A stretch of 64,000 bases of DNA from Rivularia sp. MS3 (GTDB lineage Bacteria; Cyanobacteriota; Cyanobacteriia; Cyanobacteriales; Nostocaceae). This document shows positions 54,574-62,401 of this stretch, piece by piece. Numbering within the stretch: position 1 is the stretch's first letter; the number at the start of each line of letters is the position of its first letter. The position numbers and the translations under genes are program-made. Location: positions 18,477 through 82,476 of the forward strand of contig JAHCMI010000038.1 of assembly GCA_019192545.1 (NCBI GenBank), read 5' to 3'. The notes below the pieces were generated by a model. The model did not search any database. It worked only from the letters and a program-made list of their open reading frames with translations, and was not told where the DNA came from.

Positions 54574-54670
54574 TCCACCAAGTCAACTTTGCTGGGTGTA
54601 TCGTAAAAACAAAAAGTCTCTTCTCCCCCTGCTTGTCTCCACCAGTCAATGTTTGCTTGTTCGAGTGCTA
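54568..54670. mobile_element. MITE-like element, TAGTACTCGAACAAGC family, copy 3 (inverted, 103 bp)
   Basis: It reads TAGTAGTCCACCAAGTCAAC on the left and GCTTGTTCGAGTGCTA on the right, the reverse orientation of copies 1 and 2. Its last three bases (54668-54670) are the stop codon of the minus-strand XRE-headed gene. Confidence 0.65.
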
Positions 54671-57196
54671 CCCAACCTGACAAAGCCATCTACCTTCCTC
54701 AATTATTTTGGCTATAGGATGTATGGTAACTGCTTGATTTTCAGATGTGTCTTGATGCCAAGTTTGCCATATATTGGCTGCAAGCTCGGAAAAATTATTG
54801 CGTACTTGGAACCAGGTGGGATTGTCTTCTCTAGTGTATAAATTGCAAAGCATTTCTAAAACTTTTTCTGAATTATGATTGCTCATAGGATTCAGCTTCT
54901 TAATATTTACCCGAATCAGCTTTTCTTCTTCGGAAAATACTCGGCTCAATCCTTCTTTGATGCTAAGATGACCGAGTTTTTCCGAACATCTATATATATT
55001 GAACAAAGAATCGCCGATGCGACGATTTAAACCCAAATATACAGAACCTTTAAGGGCTTGAATGAAATTTTCTAATGCTATGACTTCATCATTTTGAAGT
55101 AACAACAAATACTCTCCCTCTAATAAATAAATTTCGGAGAGGACTGCCTGACAGAAATTATCGCTGTGCCCAGTTGTTAAGTCAGTTTTAGCAAGTTTTT
55201 TGGATAAATTTAAAGCCTGTAATGCAAATCCTTCATTTTTTAATCTTACCCAAACTCTTCCCGCTAAAGCAATCCAACGAGATACGCGCTGAATTAAACC
55301 GATACGTAATGCATAATATGCTGCTTTGAGAAACATACCGGGGACTTTTTTTAATTCTGTAACATCATCAGAAATATAAAAATACATTCTGGCAATATTA
55401 CCATTGATTTCTGACAAGGACTCATAAACATCTAAACCAGCATCTTTATAGCAAGAATTTGTATTTCTCACCTTGATAATTTTCTCATGCCATTCATTAA
55501 AATCAATAGGATAATTTGTATGTATTTCTTGAAATAATTTCGGATTATGCCCCGCTGAAAGTTCGTATAAGTAAATTTCAGAATGAATTAAAGCTTCGAT
55601 AGGAGAAAGTTCATTTTTATCTATATATAGTTGAAATTTTTCGGGATGTTCTATAGCATCTGTAAGCTCTACGATTAAAGATTTGGCATTAATTATATTG
55701 CCTTGAAAATTTGATAACCTTAATTCTAATCGTTTAGCCAAACAGTAACAGCGATAAAAATTGAGACGATAAGTAAAATAAATATCGGTAGCAGGAATTT
55801 CTAGTAAATGCTGCTTAGCCTCATCGGCAATCTTCTTAATTTCCGATACTTGACAGTGTTCATCTAAAAATTGGAAATTATGAAAAGCTTTTCTGACGTT
55901 GATTAATCTCTTTCTTAATTCTGCAAGATTTCTGCAAGCCGATACATAAACCTTACTAGATAGCTCTTGTTTTCTATTTTTGTCGGCAAACCATTGTTTT
56001 ACAGCACAAACAATAGCCTGTAACAATACCGTCATCGAATCTCTATCAACCCAAATCCCTTGATATTGCTGTTTTTCTCCTAAAATTACTGTTGTTTCGA
56101 CTAAAGAATGAATGCTGCTATCAAGAGTATTTGTGGAAATATTTATTAAAGTATCTTCCTTTAAACCCATATTTAAAGTACAGGCACTAATAGCGTTTTC
56201 CACCATAGTGTTGCTAGATGTATATACCCACTCTAAAGGCTCGCTACTTCCCTTATCCGCGCCAAAATTACAAGTAGCGATCGCCATAATTACAGGCTGA
56301 ATAGAATCTAAAATTCCGGTTTCTGGATGCTTTTTGCGAGAAACTCCAGGTGTTTTAAGTTCAGACTCTGCACTATAAGCAATTTTTGCTAATTCCTCAT
56401 AAATACCTCTGTATTCCTCATCATCATCAATAGAGCGAGACAAAGTCTGAAATTCTAGCTTTTTAATTCTTGCGTGCAATGAAACTTCATCATTAATTCT
56501 TTCTTTAATTAAAATGCTCAAAAACAGTGAAATAGCTTCTTCACGGCTAAAATTCGTTTTACCCGCATTCCTAAGATTATTTCGACTCGACTCCAACTTT
56601 TCGATTACCTGCAACTTCAACTTTAAACCTAATGTCGGTTGAGGCTGCCAAAGTTTTGCTATCAAAGCTTTTAGGGCATCATCATCCTGATAATCGTCAA
56701 ACCATTTCGTACTCGCAATAGTTAATTTATTGCTGGCAATAGCCAAAAACTCCTTAGTGGTTGAAAGTAAATCTTCAAAATCCAACAACTCAAGTAATGC
56801 AACTATCTGAGCAATTTGAAAAAATCTTTCTGGAGTAACGCGAATACTTTCGGTTTTATCTGGTAAAAAGCCAGCAGATTCTAAAAGCTCGTCAGCGCCG
56901 ATTTCTCCCAATTTTTGCCTCATTCTATCGGGACTAAGGCTTGATTCATCTTCATCGCCATCTTTCTTCGATTTTCTTTTAGAAGGTCGATGTTTGTTCA
57001 AGTTTTCGCATAATTTAACCAAACCTTCACTGCTGACAGGCAAATAATCCTTTTCCCTGTTCAAAAAATCAATTACTACCGGACGACTAACACCCATTCC
57101 CTTCGATAATTCTACCTGGGTTGCTCCCATCTTATCCAAAAAGAACTTTAACATTTTCCGCAATTCTTCTTGGTCGCCAATTTTATCCTTACCCAT
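54668..57196 (-). CDS. XRE-headed large helical protein of unknown function
   Basis: 842 residues from the ATG ending at 57196, chosen because AGGAG lies nine bases upstream. The N-terminus holds a Cro/C1-type helix-turn-helix (TQVELSKGMGVSRPVVIDFL, about 24-45) and then a basic linker (KHRPSKRKSKK). The remaining 750 residues are almost all alpha-helical, resembling a TPR-like solenoid (for example ALRIGLIQRVSRWIALAGRV, then LSEIYLLEGEYLLLLQNDEV, then ALENFIQALKGSVYLG). There are no catalytic motifs I can name. The TAG stop is supplied by a MITE-like terminal repeat, so the C-terminus may have been cut short. It is probably a DNA-binding regulator with a large sensing or assembly domain. It is divergent from a small gene at 57652. 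Confidence 0.72.
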   Translation of the reverse strand: MGKDKIGDQEELRKMLKFFLDKMGATQVELSKGMGVSRPVVIDFLNREKDYLPVSSEGLVKLCENLNKHRPSKRKSKKDGDEDESSLSPDRMRQKLGEIGADELLESAGFLPDKTESIRVTPERFFQIAQIVALLELLDFEDLLSTTKEFLAIASNKLTIASTKWFDDYQDDDALKALIAKLWQPQPTLGLKLKLQVIEKLESSRNNLRNAGKTNFSREEAISLFLSILIKERINDEVSLHARIKKLEFQTLSRSIDDDEEYRGIYEELAKIAYSAESELKTPGVSRKKHPETGILDSIQPVIMAIATCNFGADKGSSEPLEWVYTSSNTMVENAISACTLNMGLKEDTLINISTNTLDSSIHSLVETTVILGEKQQYQGIWVDRDSMTVLLQAIVCAVKQWFADKNRKQELSSKVYVSACRNLAELRKRLINVRKAFHNFQFLDEHCQVSEIKKIADEAKQHLLEIPATDIYFTYRLNFYRCYCLAKRLELRLSNFQGNIINAKSLIVELTDAIEHPEKFQLYIDKNELSPIEALIHSEIYLYELSAGHNPKLFQEIHTNYPIDFNEWHEKIIKVRNTNSCYKDAGLDVYESLSEINGNIARMYFYISDDVTELKKVPGMFLKAAYYALRIGLIQRVSRWIALAGRVWVRLKNEGFALQALNLSKKLAKTDLTTGHSDNFCQAVLSEIYLLEGEYLLLLQNDEVIALENFIQALKGSVYLGLNRRIGDSLFNIYRCSEKLGHLSIKEGLSRVFSEEEKLIRVNIKKLNPMSNHNSEKVLEMLCNLYTREDNPTWFQVRNNFSELAANIWQTWHQDTSENQAVTIHPIAKIIEEGRWLCQVG

Positions 57197-57651
57197 GACT
57201 TCCACTCCTCTTGTCAATTCCATTTAAATGTAAAACAAATTTACTTTTATTTTGTATATATCCACACAAATACATAAATTGAAATCTTTGGTTTAATTTT
57301 TAGCAGTTTTTGCTTTAAATGATATAAACGCTTAAAGCTATATATACCGAGAGTTTCAGCTATTTTATTTTTGACAAAGAATTATCAATGAAGCTAAATA
57401 ATACTTAACTTGCCTTAGCTGTATTCAAGCAAATATCTATCTTAAGGTGTATTCGATATTAACATCTAAAGGCATAATTACTTGAAAAAAGTATCAACAG
57501 CTACTTTTTTATCCAATCTGATGTATGTAAAATTTACACAACAATCAAATTTACATCTATAATAGGTATAAATCATGATTCTCTAAAATTTGAGTGAATG
57601 CCTGAATCGAGGCAGCGATAAAAATTGGCTATTCTCACGGAGAACTAAAAC
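57197..57651. promoter_or_regulatory. Divergent promoter region
   Basis: About 455 bases between divergent starts. TATAAT at 57558-57563 is a candidate -10 box for the rightward gene. AAATTTACA is directly repeated at 57530-57538 and 57547-57555, spaced 17 bases, just upstream of it, and could be an operator for the neighbouring XRE protein. CACGGAG precedes the ATG at 57652. The assignments are tentative. Confidence 0.35.
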
Positions 57652-58026
57652 ATGACCTTCCCACAATTGCAGGAATTCTTAGAAACAGCGCAGCCAATGA
57701 GGATGTATCTGCGGATAGGAGATAAATCTTGCAAAAAAGCAACAGTAACACAGCAATCAAACCCGTCGAATACAGTAGTGTTACCCGTGGTGTTTTCTCA
57801 TATGAGTTTTTTATTGATTCAAGCTTTATGTGAAACAGGACACGGTGAATTTCGCATTTGCTCAGAAAAGAAAAATCACGAACTGGCGGTTTATTTAGGT
57901 AGCCATATCTGCTACCGATACTTATTAAAACCCCAACAGATAGAACCAATTCAGAATGCTTATCATCAAGTGACGAACACTTGGAATCAATGGCATCTGT
58001 CCGATTTATCTCAAAATATCAAGTAA
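57652..58026 (+). CDS. Small soluble protein of unknown function
   Basis: 124 residues, with a GGAG ribosome binding site in front of the ATG. The fold looks mixed: PQLQEFLETAQPMRMYLRIG at the start, LPVVFSHMSFLLIQALCETG in the middle, and ending helically with QIEPIQNAYHQVTNTW. Three Cys residues are scattered. No family is recognised. It is divergent from the XRE-headed gene and is followed by a clear terminator. Confidence 0.6.
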   Translation: MTFPQLQEFLETAQPMRMYLRIGDKSCKKATVTQQSNPSNTVVLPVVFSHMSFLLIQALCETGHGEFRICSEKKNHELAVYLGSHICYRYLLKPQQIEPIQNAYHQVTNTWNQWHLSDLSQNIK

Positions 58027-58090
58027 TCAAAAATCTCGAATAAAAATTAAATTTGGCTAAATTTGGCTATCGATAAACAGGAAGTTTACG

Positions 58091-58126
58091 AGCCGGTGAA
58101 GTATTGTCATGCTTCCCGGCTTTTTT
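58091..58126 (+). terminator. Rho-independent terminator
   Basis: AGCCGG plus GAAG (58091-58101) pair with CTTC plus CCGGCT (58112-58121), with one bulged base. TTTTTT follows directly, 65 bases after the stop of the 124-residue gene. Confidence 0.8.
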
Positions 58127-58191
58127 ACTAGCTGAATTTCAGATTAAATATGGCGGTTCTTCCCAACTCAAACAATCAGGAGTACCTTGAA

Positions 58192-58419
58192 ATGACTACT
58201 AATAAATTTAGTCCTCTATTTAGATTGATTTTAAAAGCTCTTAAATATTTCGTATTCATCGTATTAGGCTTTACATTCGCCGCTTGTTTGTCCGGGATTC
58301 TCGGCACTTCTCACATAACTATGAGTTTGTTTCCCTTCGTATTTGAATGTATTTGGCGTTCTGGAATCGTTCTAATTGGTTTAGCTGGAGCTTCTGTAGT
58401 TATCGAATCCTTTCGTTGA
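58192..58419 (+). CDS. Small two-helix membrane protein
   Basis: 75 residues from the ATG at 58192, which has AGGAG nine bases upstream. The frame starts earlier at 58150, but without this signal. The hydrophobic segments are ALKYFVFIVLGFTFAACLSG and ECIWRSGIVLIGLAGASVVI. No family is recognised. Confidence 0.6.
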   Translation: MTTNKFSPLFRLILKALKYFVFIVLGFTFAACLSGILGTSHITMSLFPFVFECIWRSGIVLIGLAGASVVIESFR

Positions 58420-58767
58420 GATAAATTATCAATTCATATCTCTTAGATTGGAATCAATTGATGCCAGTAATAGGCAGAGGTTTCAAAGCTAATTTCTAAG
58501 CTCAGCTTGGCAACCGGTCATCTAGAAAAATCTATTGCAGTGCGGGCATCCTCGCCCGCTTTATATTGCGTTTTTAAGTTAATGCAAAATTTCTGGATTC
58601 TTGAGTTAATACATCTAAAACTTATGAAGAAATGTAATGAATCGAAGTGGGTGAAAGACTATATTTACCGTAAAAATACTATTGTTTTGTTAAGGATAGT
58701 TGAGATTAGTAGTCAAAACAACTTTTTATGTTTCACACTAGAAATATAACAAAGCAATTATTTTTTC
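58420..58767. other. Intergenic region with a GCGGGC/GCCCGC hairpin
   Basis: TGCGGGCATCCTCGCCCGC near 58542-58560 forms a hairpin. An 80-codon frame in this region has no initiation signal and no recognisable sequence, so I do not call it a gene. Confidence 0.45.
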
Positions 58768-59277
58768 ATGAATACCATTTCCACTTCCAGCGTAGAATTT
58801 AAGCGTCCAGTTTGGCTAAATGTTGTTATTTTAACTTTGGGTTTCTGGCTGAGCGCCAGCGTCATTTTAGATTGGGTAATTATGCCTAGTCTTTACGTTT
58901 CTGGAATGATGACTCAATCAAGTTTTGCATCTGCTGGCTATACAATTTTCTGGAGTTTCAACCGCGTTGAATTATTATGTGCGGGATTAGTATTAACAGG
59001 GGTTTTAGCTTCTAGTCAAATTAATTTAGATTGGCAAAAAAAGATTATCTTCGGTGCAAATCTGTTAGTTGCAATTGCTTTTGTTGACACTTATCTTTTA
59101 ACTCCAGAAATGTCTGCGATTGGATTGCAATTAAATTGGTTTGAAGCAATTACCGAAGCTCCCGCGAATATGAATTTATTGCATGGTAGTTACTGGTTGT
59201 TAGAAATAGCAAAATTATTAGTTGGCGGTACTCTTTTTACTTGGTGTTGGAAACAGTTAACAATAATCAATAATTAG
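58768..59277 (+). CDS. Four-helix membrane protein (DUF4149-like)
   Basis: 169 residues with four membrane helices: VVILTLGFWLSASVILDWVI, ELLCAGLVLTGVL, IIFGANLLVAIAFVD and YWLLEIAKLLVGGTLFTW. The first helix runs into MPSLYVSGMM, and MNLLHGSYWLLEIAK carries a LHxxYxxLE pattern similar to DUF4149/TMEM205-like proteins. The resemblance is moderate. It ends in a good terminator. Function unknown. Confidence 0.6.
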   Translation: MNTISTSSVEFKRPVWLNVVILTLGFWLSASVILDWVIMPSLYVSGMMTQSSFASAGYTIFWSFNRVELLCAGLVLTGVLASSQINLDWQKKIIFGANLLVAIAFVDTYLLTPEMSAIGLQLNWFEAITEAPANMNLLHGSYWLLEIAKLLVGGTLFTWCWKQLTIINN

Positions 59278-59321
59278 TAAGAAATTATTCCATATTTAGG
59301 ATTACATATTCAACATTATTT

Positions 59322-59358
59322 ACTCAGCTTGATTTATCGGGCTGAGTGTTGTTTTTTT
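59322..59358 (+). terminator. Rho-independent terminator
   Basis: CTCAGC (59323-59328) pairs with GCTGAG (59341-59346), followed by TGTTG and a T-run at 59352-59358, about 45 bases after the four-helix protein stop. Confidence 0.75.
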
Positions 59359-59379
59359 GGTTATTTAAGGTTGTTATAT

Positions 59380-59432
59380 CATCTGGTAACTGCTAGCAAC
59401 TAACCACTAACAACTAACAACTAACAACTAAT
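59380..59432. repeat. CTAACAA/GCAACTA short repeats
   Basis: Tandem heptamer-like units immediately upstream of the DUF3288 start codon, leaving no room for a standard ribosome binding site. Confidence 0.65.
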
Positions 59433-59436
59433 TGCA

Positions 59437-59727
59437 ATGAGCGAACAAAATAAAGAACAACAGCATCCGCAGTACAATCGCGATCGCCCTTTACTAGAAA
59501 GTTTGTTGGTAGGGGAAGCAAGCAACCATAATTTGGCAGAATTAGCCAGATTACGAATTCGCTATCATAATTTTCCCGGTGCTTTTGATATTCAACAGGG
59601 TTTAGACGAAGTTTTGCAAAAGTGGGGCATTACAGAAGACGAGCTATTTGAGAAAACCCGAGCAATTCACGCCGTTGGTGGAATTTACCGTACTAAAGGT
59701 AAAAAGGAAGAACAGGATTGGAATTAA
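59437..59727 (+). CDS. DUF3288 family protein
   Basis: 96 residues. The sequence pattern QHPQYNRDRPLLESLLVGE, NLAELARLRIRYHNFPGAFD, then LQKWGITEDELFEKTRAIHA is characteristic of DUF3288. The family is found almost only in cyanobacteria and plastid-bearing relatives, and its function is unknown. A HIP1 octamer lies within the first codons. The gene precedes a convergent MlaD gene. Confidence 0.85.
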   Translation: MSEQNKEQQHPQYNRDRPLLESLLVGEASNHNLAELARLRIRYHNFPGAFDIQQGLDEVLQKWGITEDELFEKTRAIHAVGGIYRTKGKKEEQDWN

Positions 59728-59739
59728 TTCAGTGAGCAG

Positions 59740-59790
59740 TTATCAGTTAACAGTGAGCAGTTAAAAGTAGCAAGTAGCAAGTAGCAAGTT
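59740..59790. repeat. Heptameric repeats between DUF3288 and mlaD-like genes
   Basis: GTGAGCA, GTTAACA and GTAGCAA units in the convergent gap. No terminator stem is obvious. Confidence 0.6.
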
Positions 59791-59820
59791 AAAATTACCA
59801 ATCCCCAATTACCAATTACA

Positions 59821-61266
59821 TTAATTTCTCTTCTTCTGATATTCCCGCAGTTGCTTTAAAAGTTCTTCTTGGGATGAGGATTTGGGGCTGAGGTTTTTGC
59901 TTTGGTTGATTTTCGGTTGGTTTTTAAAAGTCTGAGATGAAGAACTAAATCTAAATGGCTGTTTTCTAACTGGTGTTGATGTTTGAATTTTTGAGTTGTC
60001 TAAATTAGCTTTTACCTTGTCGAGGGTGGCAGCAAATTTAACTTGCTGTTCCATTTGCTGGGTAGAAGAAAGTAAACCACTTAAACCATTGATTAATTCG
60101 CGGAGATTTTGCCTAAATTTTGGATCTCCCGTCAAATCGTCTAAATCGGATGTGATTTTCTGGGTATTTTCAAAGGTGACTCTAGCAGAATCTAATGTTT
60201 GTTGAAGTACTAATAAATTATTAGGATCGTTAAGTGTTTTAGTAATGTCTCGTAAATTAGTGGAAGCTTCGGCTGCATTGGCTGAAAGTGTTTCCAAGTT
60301 CTCAAGCAATTGCCCTTTGGTAAATCTATTAATGCTAGGGGATAAACTATTTAAAGTTGTTCTTAACTGAGAACTAGTTGCGGTGATGTCATTTAATGCA
60401 CTAACGAGTGAAGAACGATTTGTAGTGACTAAATTATCAATATTAGTTAATAATCTATTGGCTCTATTAGCCGTAGAACTAATTTCGGTTGCAGTACCGC
60501 TAAATTTTTCTGCTGTATTACCAAACTGTCTTGCTGTAGCGTTTAATTGTTCGGCAGTATCGCCAAATTGGTTAATGGTTTGGTCAGTAGATATACTGAC
60601 TCTGTTGGCAGCAGTAGCTACAGTCTCAGCCGATGAAGCAAAGGTTTTTAATTGTTGTTGAGTAGCTTTAGTCAAAGAAGAGACATCGCGAGTTAATTGA
60701 GCAACTTGTGCTGCTGCTAAAGATGTATTTTTTAACGCTTGGTTAACATTTTCGTAGACATCAGGTCGGCTGTAAACCTCTGATAAACGGCTGCTGTAGC
60801 GGATTAGTTCGTCAACGCTGATACCTATTTCACCTTTGAGGCGGGAACCCTCGCAGACAATAATAGTGGGGTCGCAACCTTTATCTTGAGGCCCGGCATC
60901 TACATTTTCACGGGAGATAATTCTTTCTGGCGTAATTTCAACAATGCTTTCGCTGATTAATCCGGACTGGTTGGCTTCAATTTTGACATCACGGGGGATA
61001 ACCAAATCGGGTTTGTTGATATCAAGCTCTACTTCTACACCATTAACCCCAGCTTTAATTTCGGAAATGTTGCCTACTTTAACACCACGATATTGGACAA
61101 CAGCGCCTTTTTGCATTCCACCAGCGTCCTTAAACTCTACGATGAAGCTATAGGTACGACCGGCAGCATTGATTCTGTTCAGCCAAAGGAAAATTACTCC
61201 GAAGACTCCCAAACCGAGCAAAATTAATAATCCGACAGAGCCTTCTCTTACCAATCGCGATCGCAT
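59821..61266 (-). CDS. MlaD/MCE family lipid-binding protein
   Basis: 481 residues. An N-terminal helix (GSVGLLILLGLGVFGVIFLW) anchors it in the inner membrane. One MCE domain follows (about 38-115: YSFIVEFKDAGGMQKGAVVQ, then RGVKVGNISEIKAGVNGVEV). A long coiled, Ser/Thr/Ala-rich helical region (about 150-420) then extends into the periplasm. The protein ends with a basic, Lys-rich tail. It should form the substrate-binding hexamer of an Mla-type ABC system moving phospholipids between membranes. The ATPase gene lies just upstream on the same strand (131-base gap). No MlaE permease is in the window. Confidence 0.88.
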   Translation of the reverse strand: MRSRLVREGSVGLLILLGLGVFGVIFLWLNRINAAGRTYSFIVEFKDAGGMQKGAVVQYRGVKVGNISEIKAGVNGVEVELDINKPDLVIPRDVKIEANQSGLISESIVEITPERIISRENVDAGPQDKGCDPTIIVCEGSRLKGEIGISVDELIRYSSRLSEVYSRPDVYENVNQALKNTSLAAAQVAQLTRDVSSLTKATQQQLKTFASSAETVATAANRVSISTDQTINQFGDTAEQLNATARQFGNTAEKFSGTATEISSTANRANRLLTNIDNLVTTNRSSLVSALNDITATSSQLRTTLNSLSPSINRFTKGQLLENLETLSANAAEASTNLRDITKTLNDPNNLLVLQQTLDSARVTFENTQKITSDLDDLTGDPKFRQNLRELINGLSGLLSSTQQMEQQVKFAATLDKVKANLDNSKIQTSTPVRKQPFRFSSSSQTFKNQPKINQSKNLSPKSSSQEELLKQLREYQKKRN

Positions 61267-61397
61267 TGTTCACCTCCCATAGAATTAGAACTTAAATTTG
61301 TAAATAAGTATTTATGCATTTTTTTATAGTTTCTGATAATAAGTTTGTGCTTAAATTTGTGTTTAATGGTAATCGCGATGATGCCCGTGTAAATATT

Positions 61398-62231
61398 TTA
61401 TGTACCGGCAATTTTGATTGGCCCATCAACGCTTCCACTCATAAATTGTCTAATAGAAGTATTATCAGTGGTGTCAACTTCGCCAACGTTTCCACTCCAT
61501 TGAACTTTACCTTTGTAAAGAAACACAACTCTATCGGAAGTACGACGAATGGTGCTGTGCTGGTGAGTAACGATAGCATAGCTGCCACAAATCTCATTTG
61601 TATGTTGTAATTGCCGAATCAAATCTTCGATAATTGTCGAAGCTATTGGATCTAATCCGGCTGTTGGCTCATCGTAAAGCAAAATTTCTGGTGTTTCCTC
61701 GGGTTTTTCTGGATTAGACATAATAGCACGGGCAAAACTTACCCGCTTCCGCATTCCTCCAGAAAGTTCTGCGGGAAATCTATCACCGACACCGGGTAAA
61801 CCAACCATTTCTAATTTTTCCTCAACTAAATCCCGAATCCTTTTTTTAGGAAGGTCAGAATGCTGATAAAGTAGAAATCCCACATTTTCATCTACTGTTA
61901 GCGAATCAAATAAAGCAGCTTGCTGAAAAACCATACCAATTCCCACTGCATCCGCACCATCTTCTATCAAACCTTCTCTTAATTTGCCTTGCACGTAAAT
62001 TTCTCCCTCATCGGGAGCAGTCAACCCAGCAATGATTCTTAAGATGGTAGATTTACCAGTACCGCTAGGGCCAATTATCCCTAATGAATCTCCCCGGTGA
62101 ATTGTAAAATCGACCTTATCTAAAATTTTATTGCTACCAAACGATTTAGAAACACCTTTTAATTCAATCAGCGGTTGTTCTAATGGTTGTTCTAATGGTT
62201 TGTCTAGTGGTTGTTCTTTCATTACGACCAT
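61398..62231 (-). CDS. MlaF-type ABC transporter ATPase
   Basis: 277 residues. Walker A GPSGTGKST, signature LSGGMRKRVSFARAI, Walker B LLYDEPTAGLDPIAS and the switch His in VTHQH are all present, in the order of MlaF proteins. A short Pro/Gln/Glu repeat (KPLEQPLEQPLIEL) precedes the domain, from a degenerate 12-bp repeat (62162-62220). It would power phospholipid transport together with the MlaD-like protein. Two start codons (ATG ending at 62231 and at 62222) are possible. Confidence 0.9.
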   Translation of the reverse strand: MVVMKEQPLDKPLEQPLEQPLIELKGVSKSFGSNKILDKVDFTIHRGDSLGIIGPSGTGKSTILRIIAGLTAPDEGEIYVQGKLREGLIEDGADAVGIGMVFQQAALFDSLTVDENVGFLLYQHSDLPKKRIRDLVEEKLEMVGLPGVGDRFPAELSGGMRKRVSFARAIMSNPEKPEETPEILLYDEPTAGLDPIASTIIEDLIRQLQHTNEICGSYAIVTHQHSTIRRTSDRVVFLYKGKVQWSGNVGEVDTTDNTSIRQFMSGSVDGPIKIAGT

Positions 62232-62239
62232 AGTACGGG

Positions 62240-62350
62240 TAAATAGTAGATAGTAGTTAGCAAATAAGAGATAGTATGGGGTAGATAGTGGTTAATAGCT
62301 GCCTTTCGACTAACAACCACCAAATATTCAACTAGCAACTAACAACTTTC
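62240..62350. repeat. Short repeats between divergent mlaF-like and CRTISO-like genes
   Basis: GTAGATAG, CTAACAA and similar units in the 170-base divergent gap. They may carry the divergent promoters. Confidence 0.5.
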
Positions 62351-62401
62351 ATAGAACTTTGGGGGAGATGAACTTCGGACCAAACTTCGGGAGAACTAAA
62401 A

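Noticed and set aside
58507..58749. 80-codon frame with a non-ATG start
   Set aside because: It runs through a GCGGGC/GCCCGC hairpin repeat, lacks an initiation signal and looks like random translated DNA.
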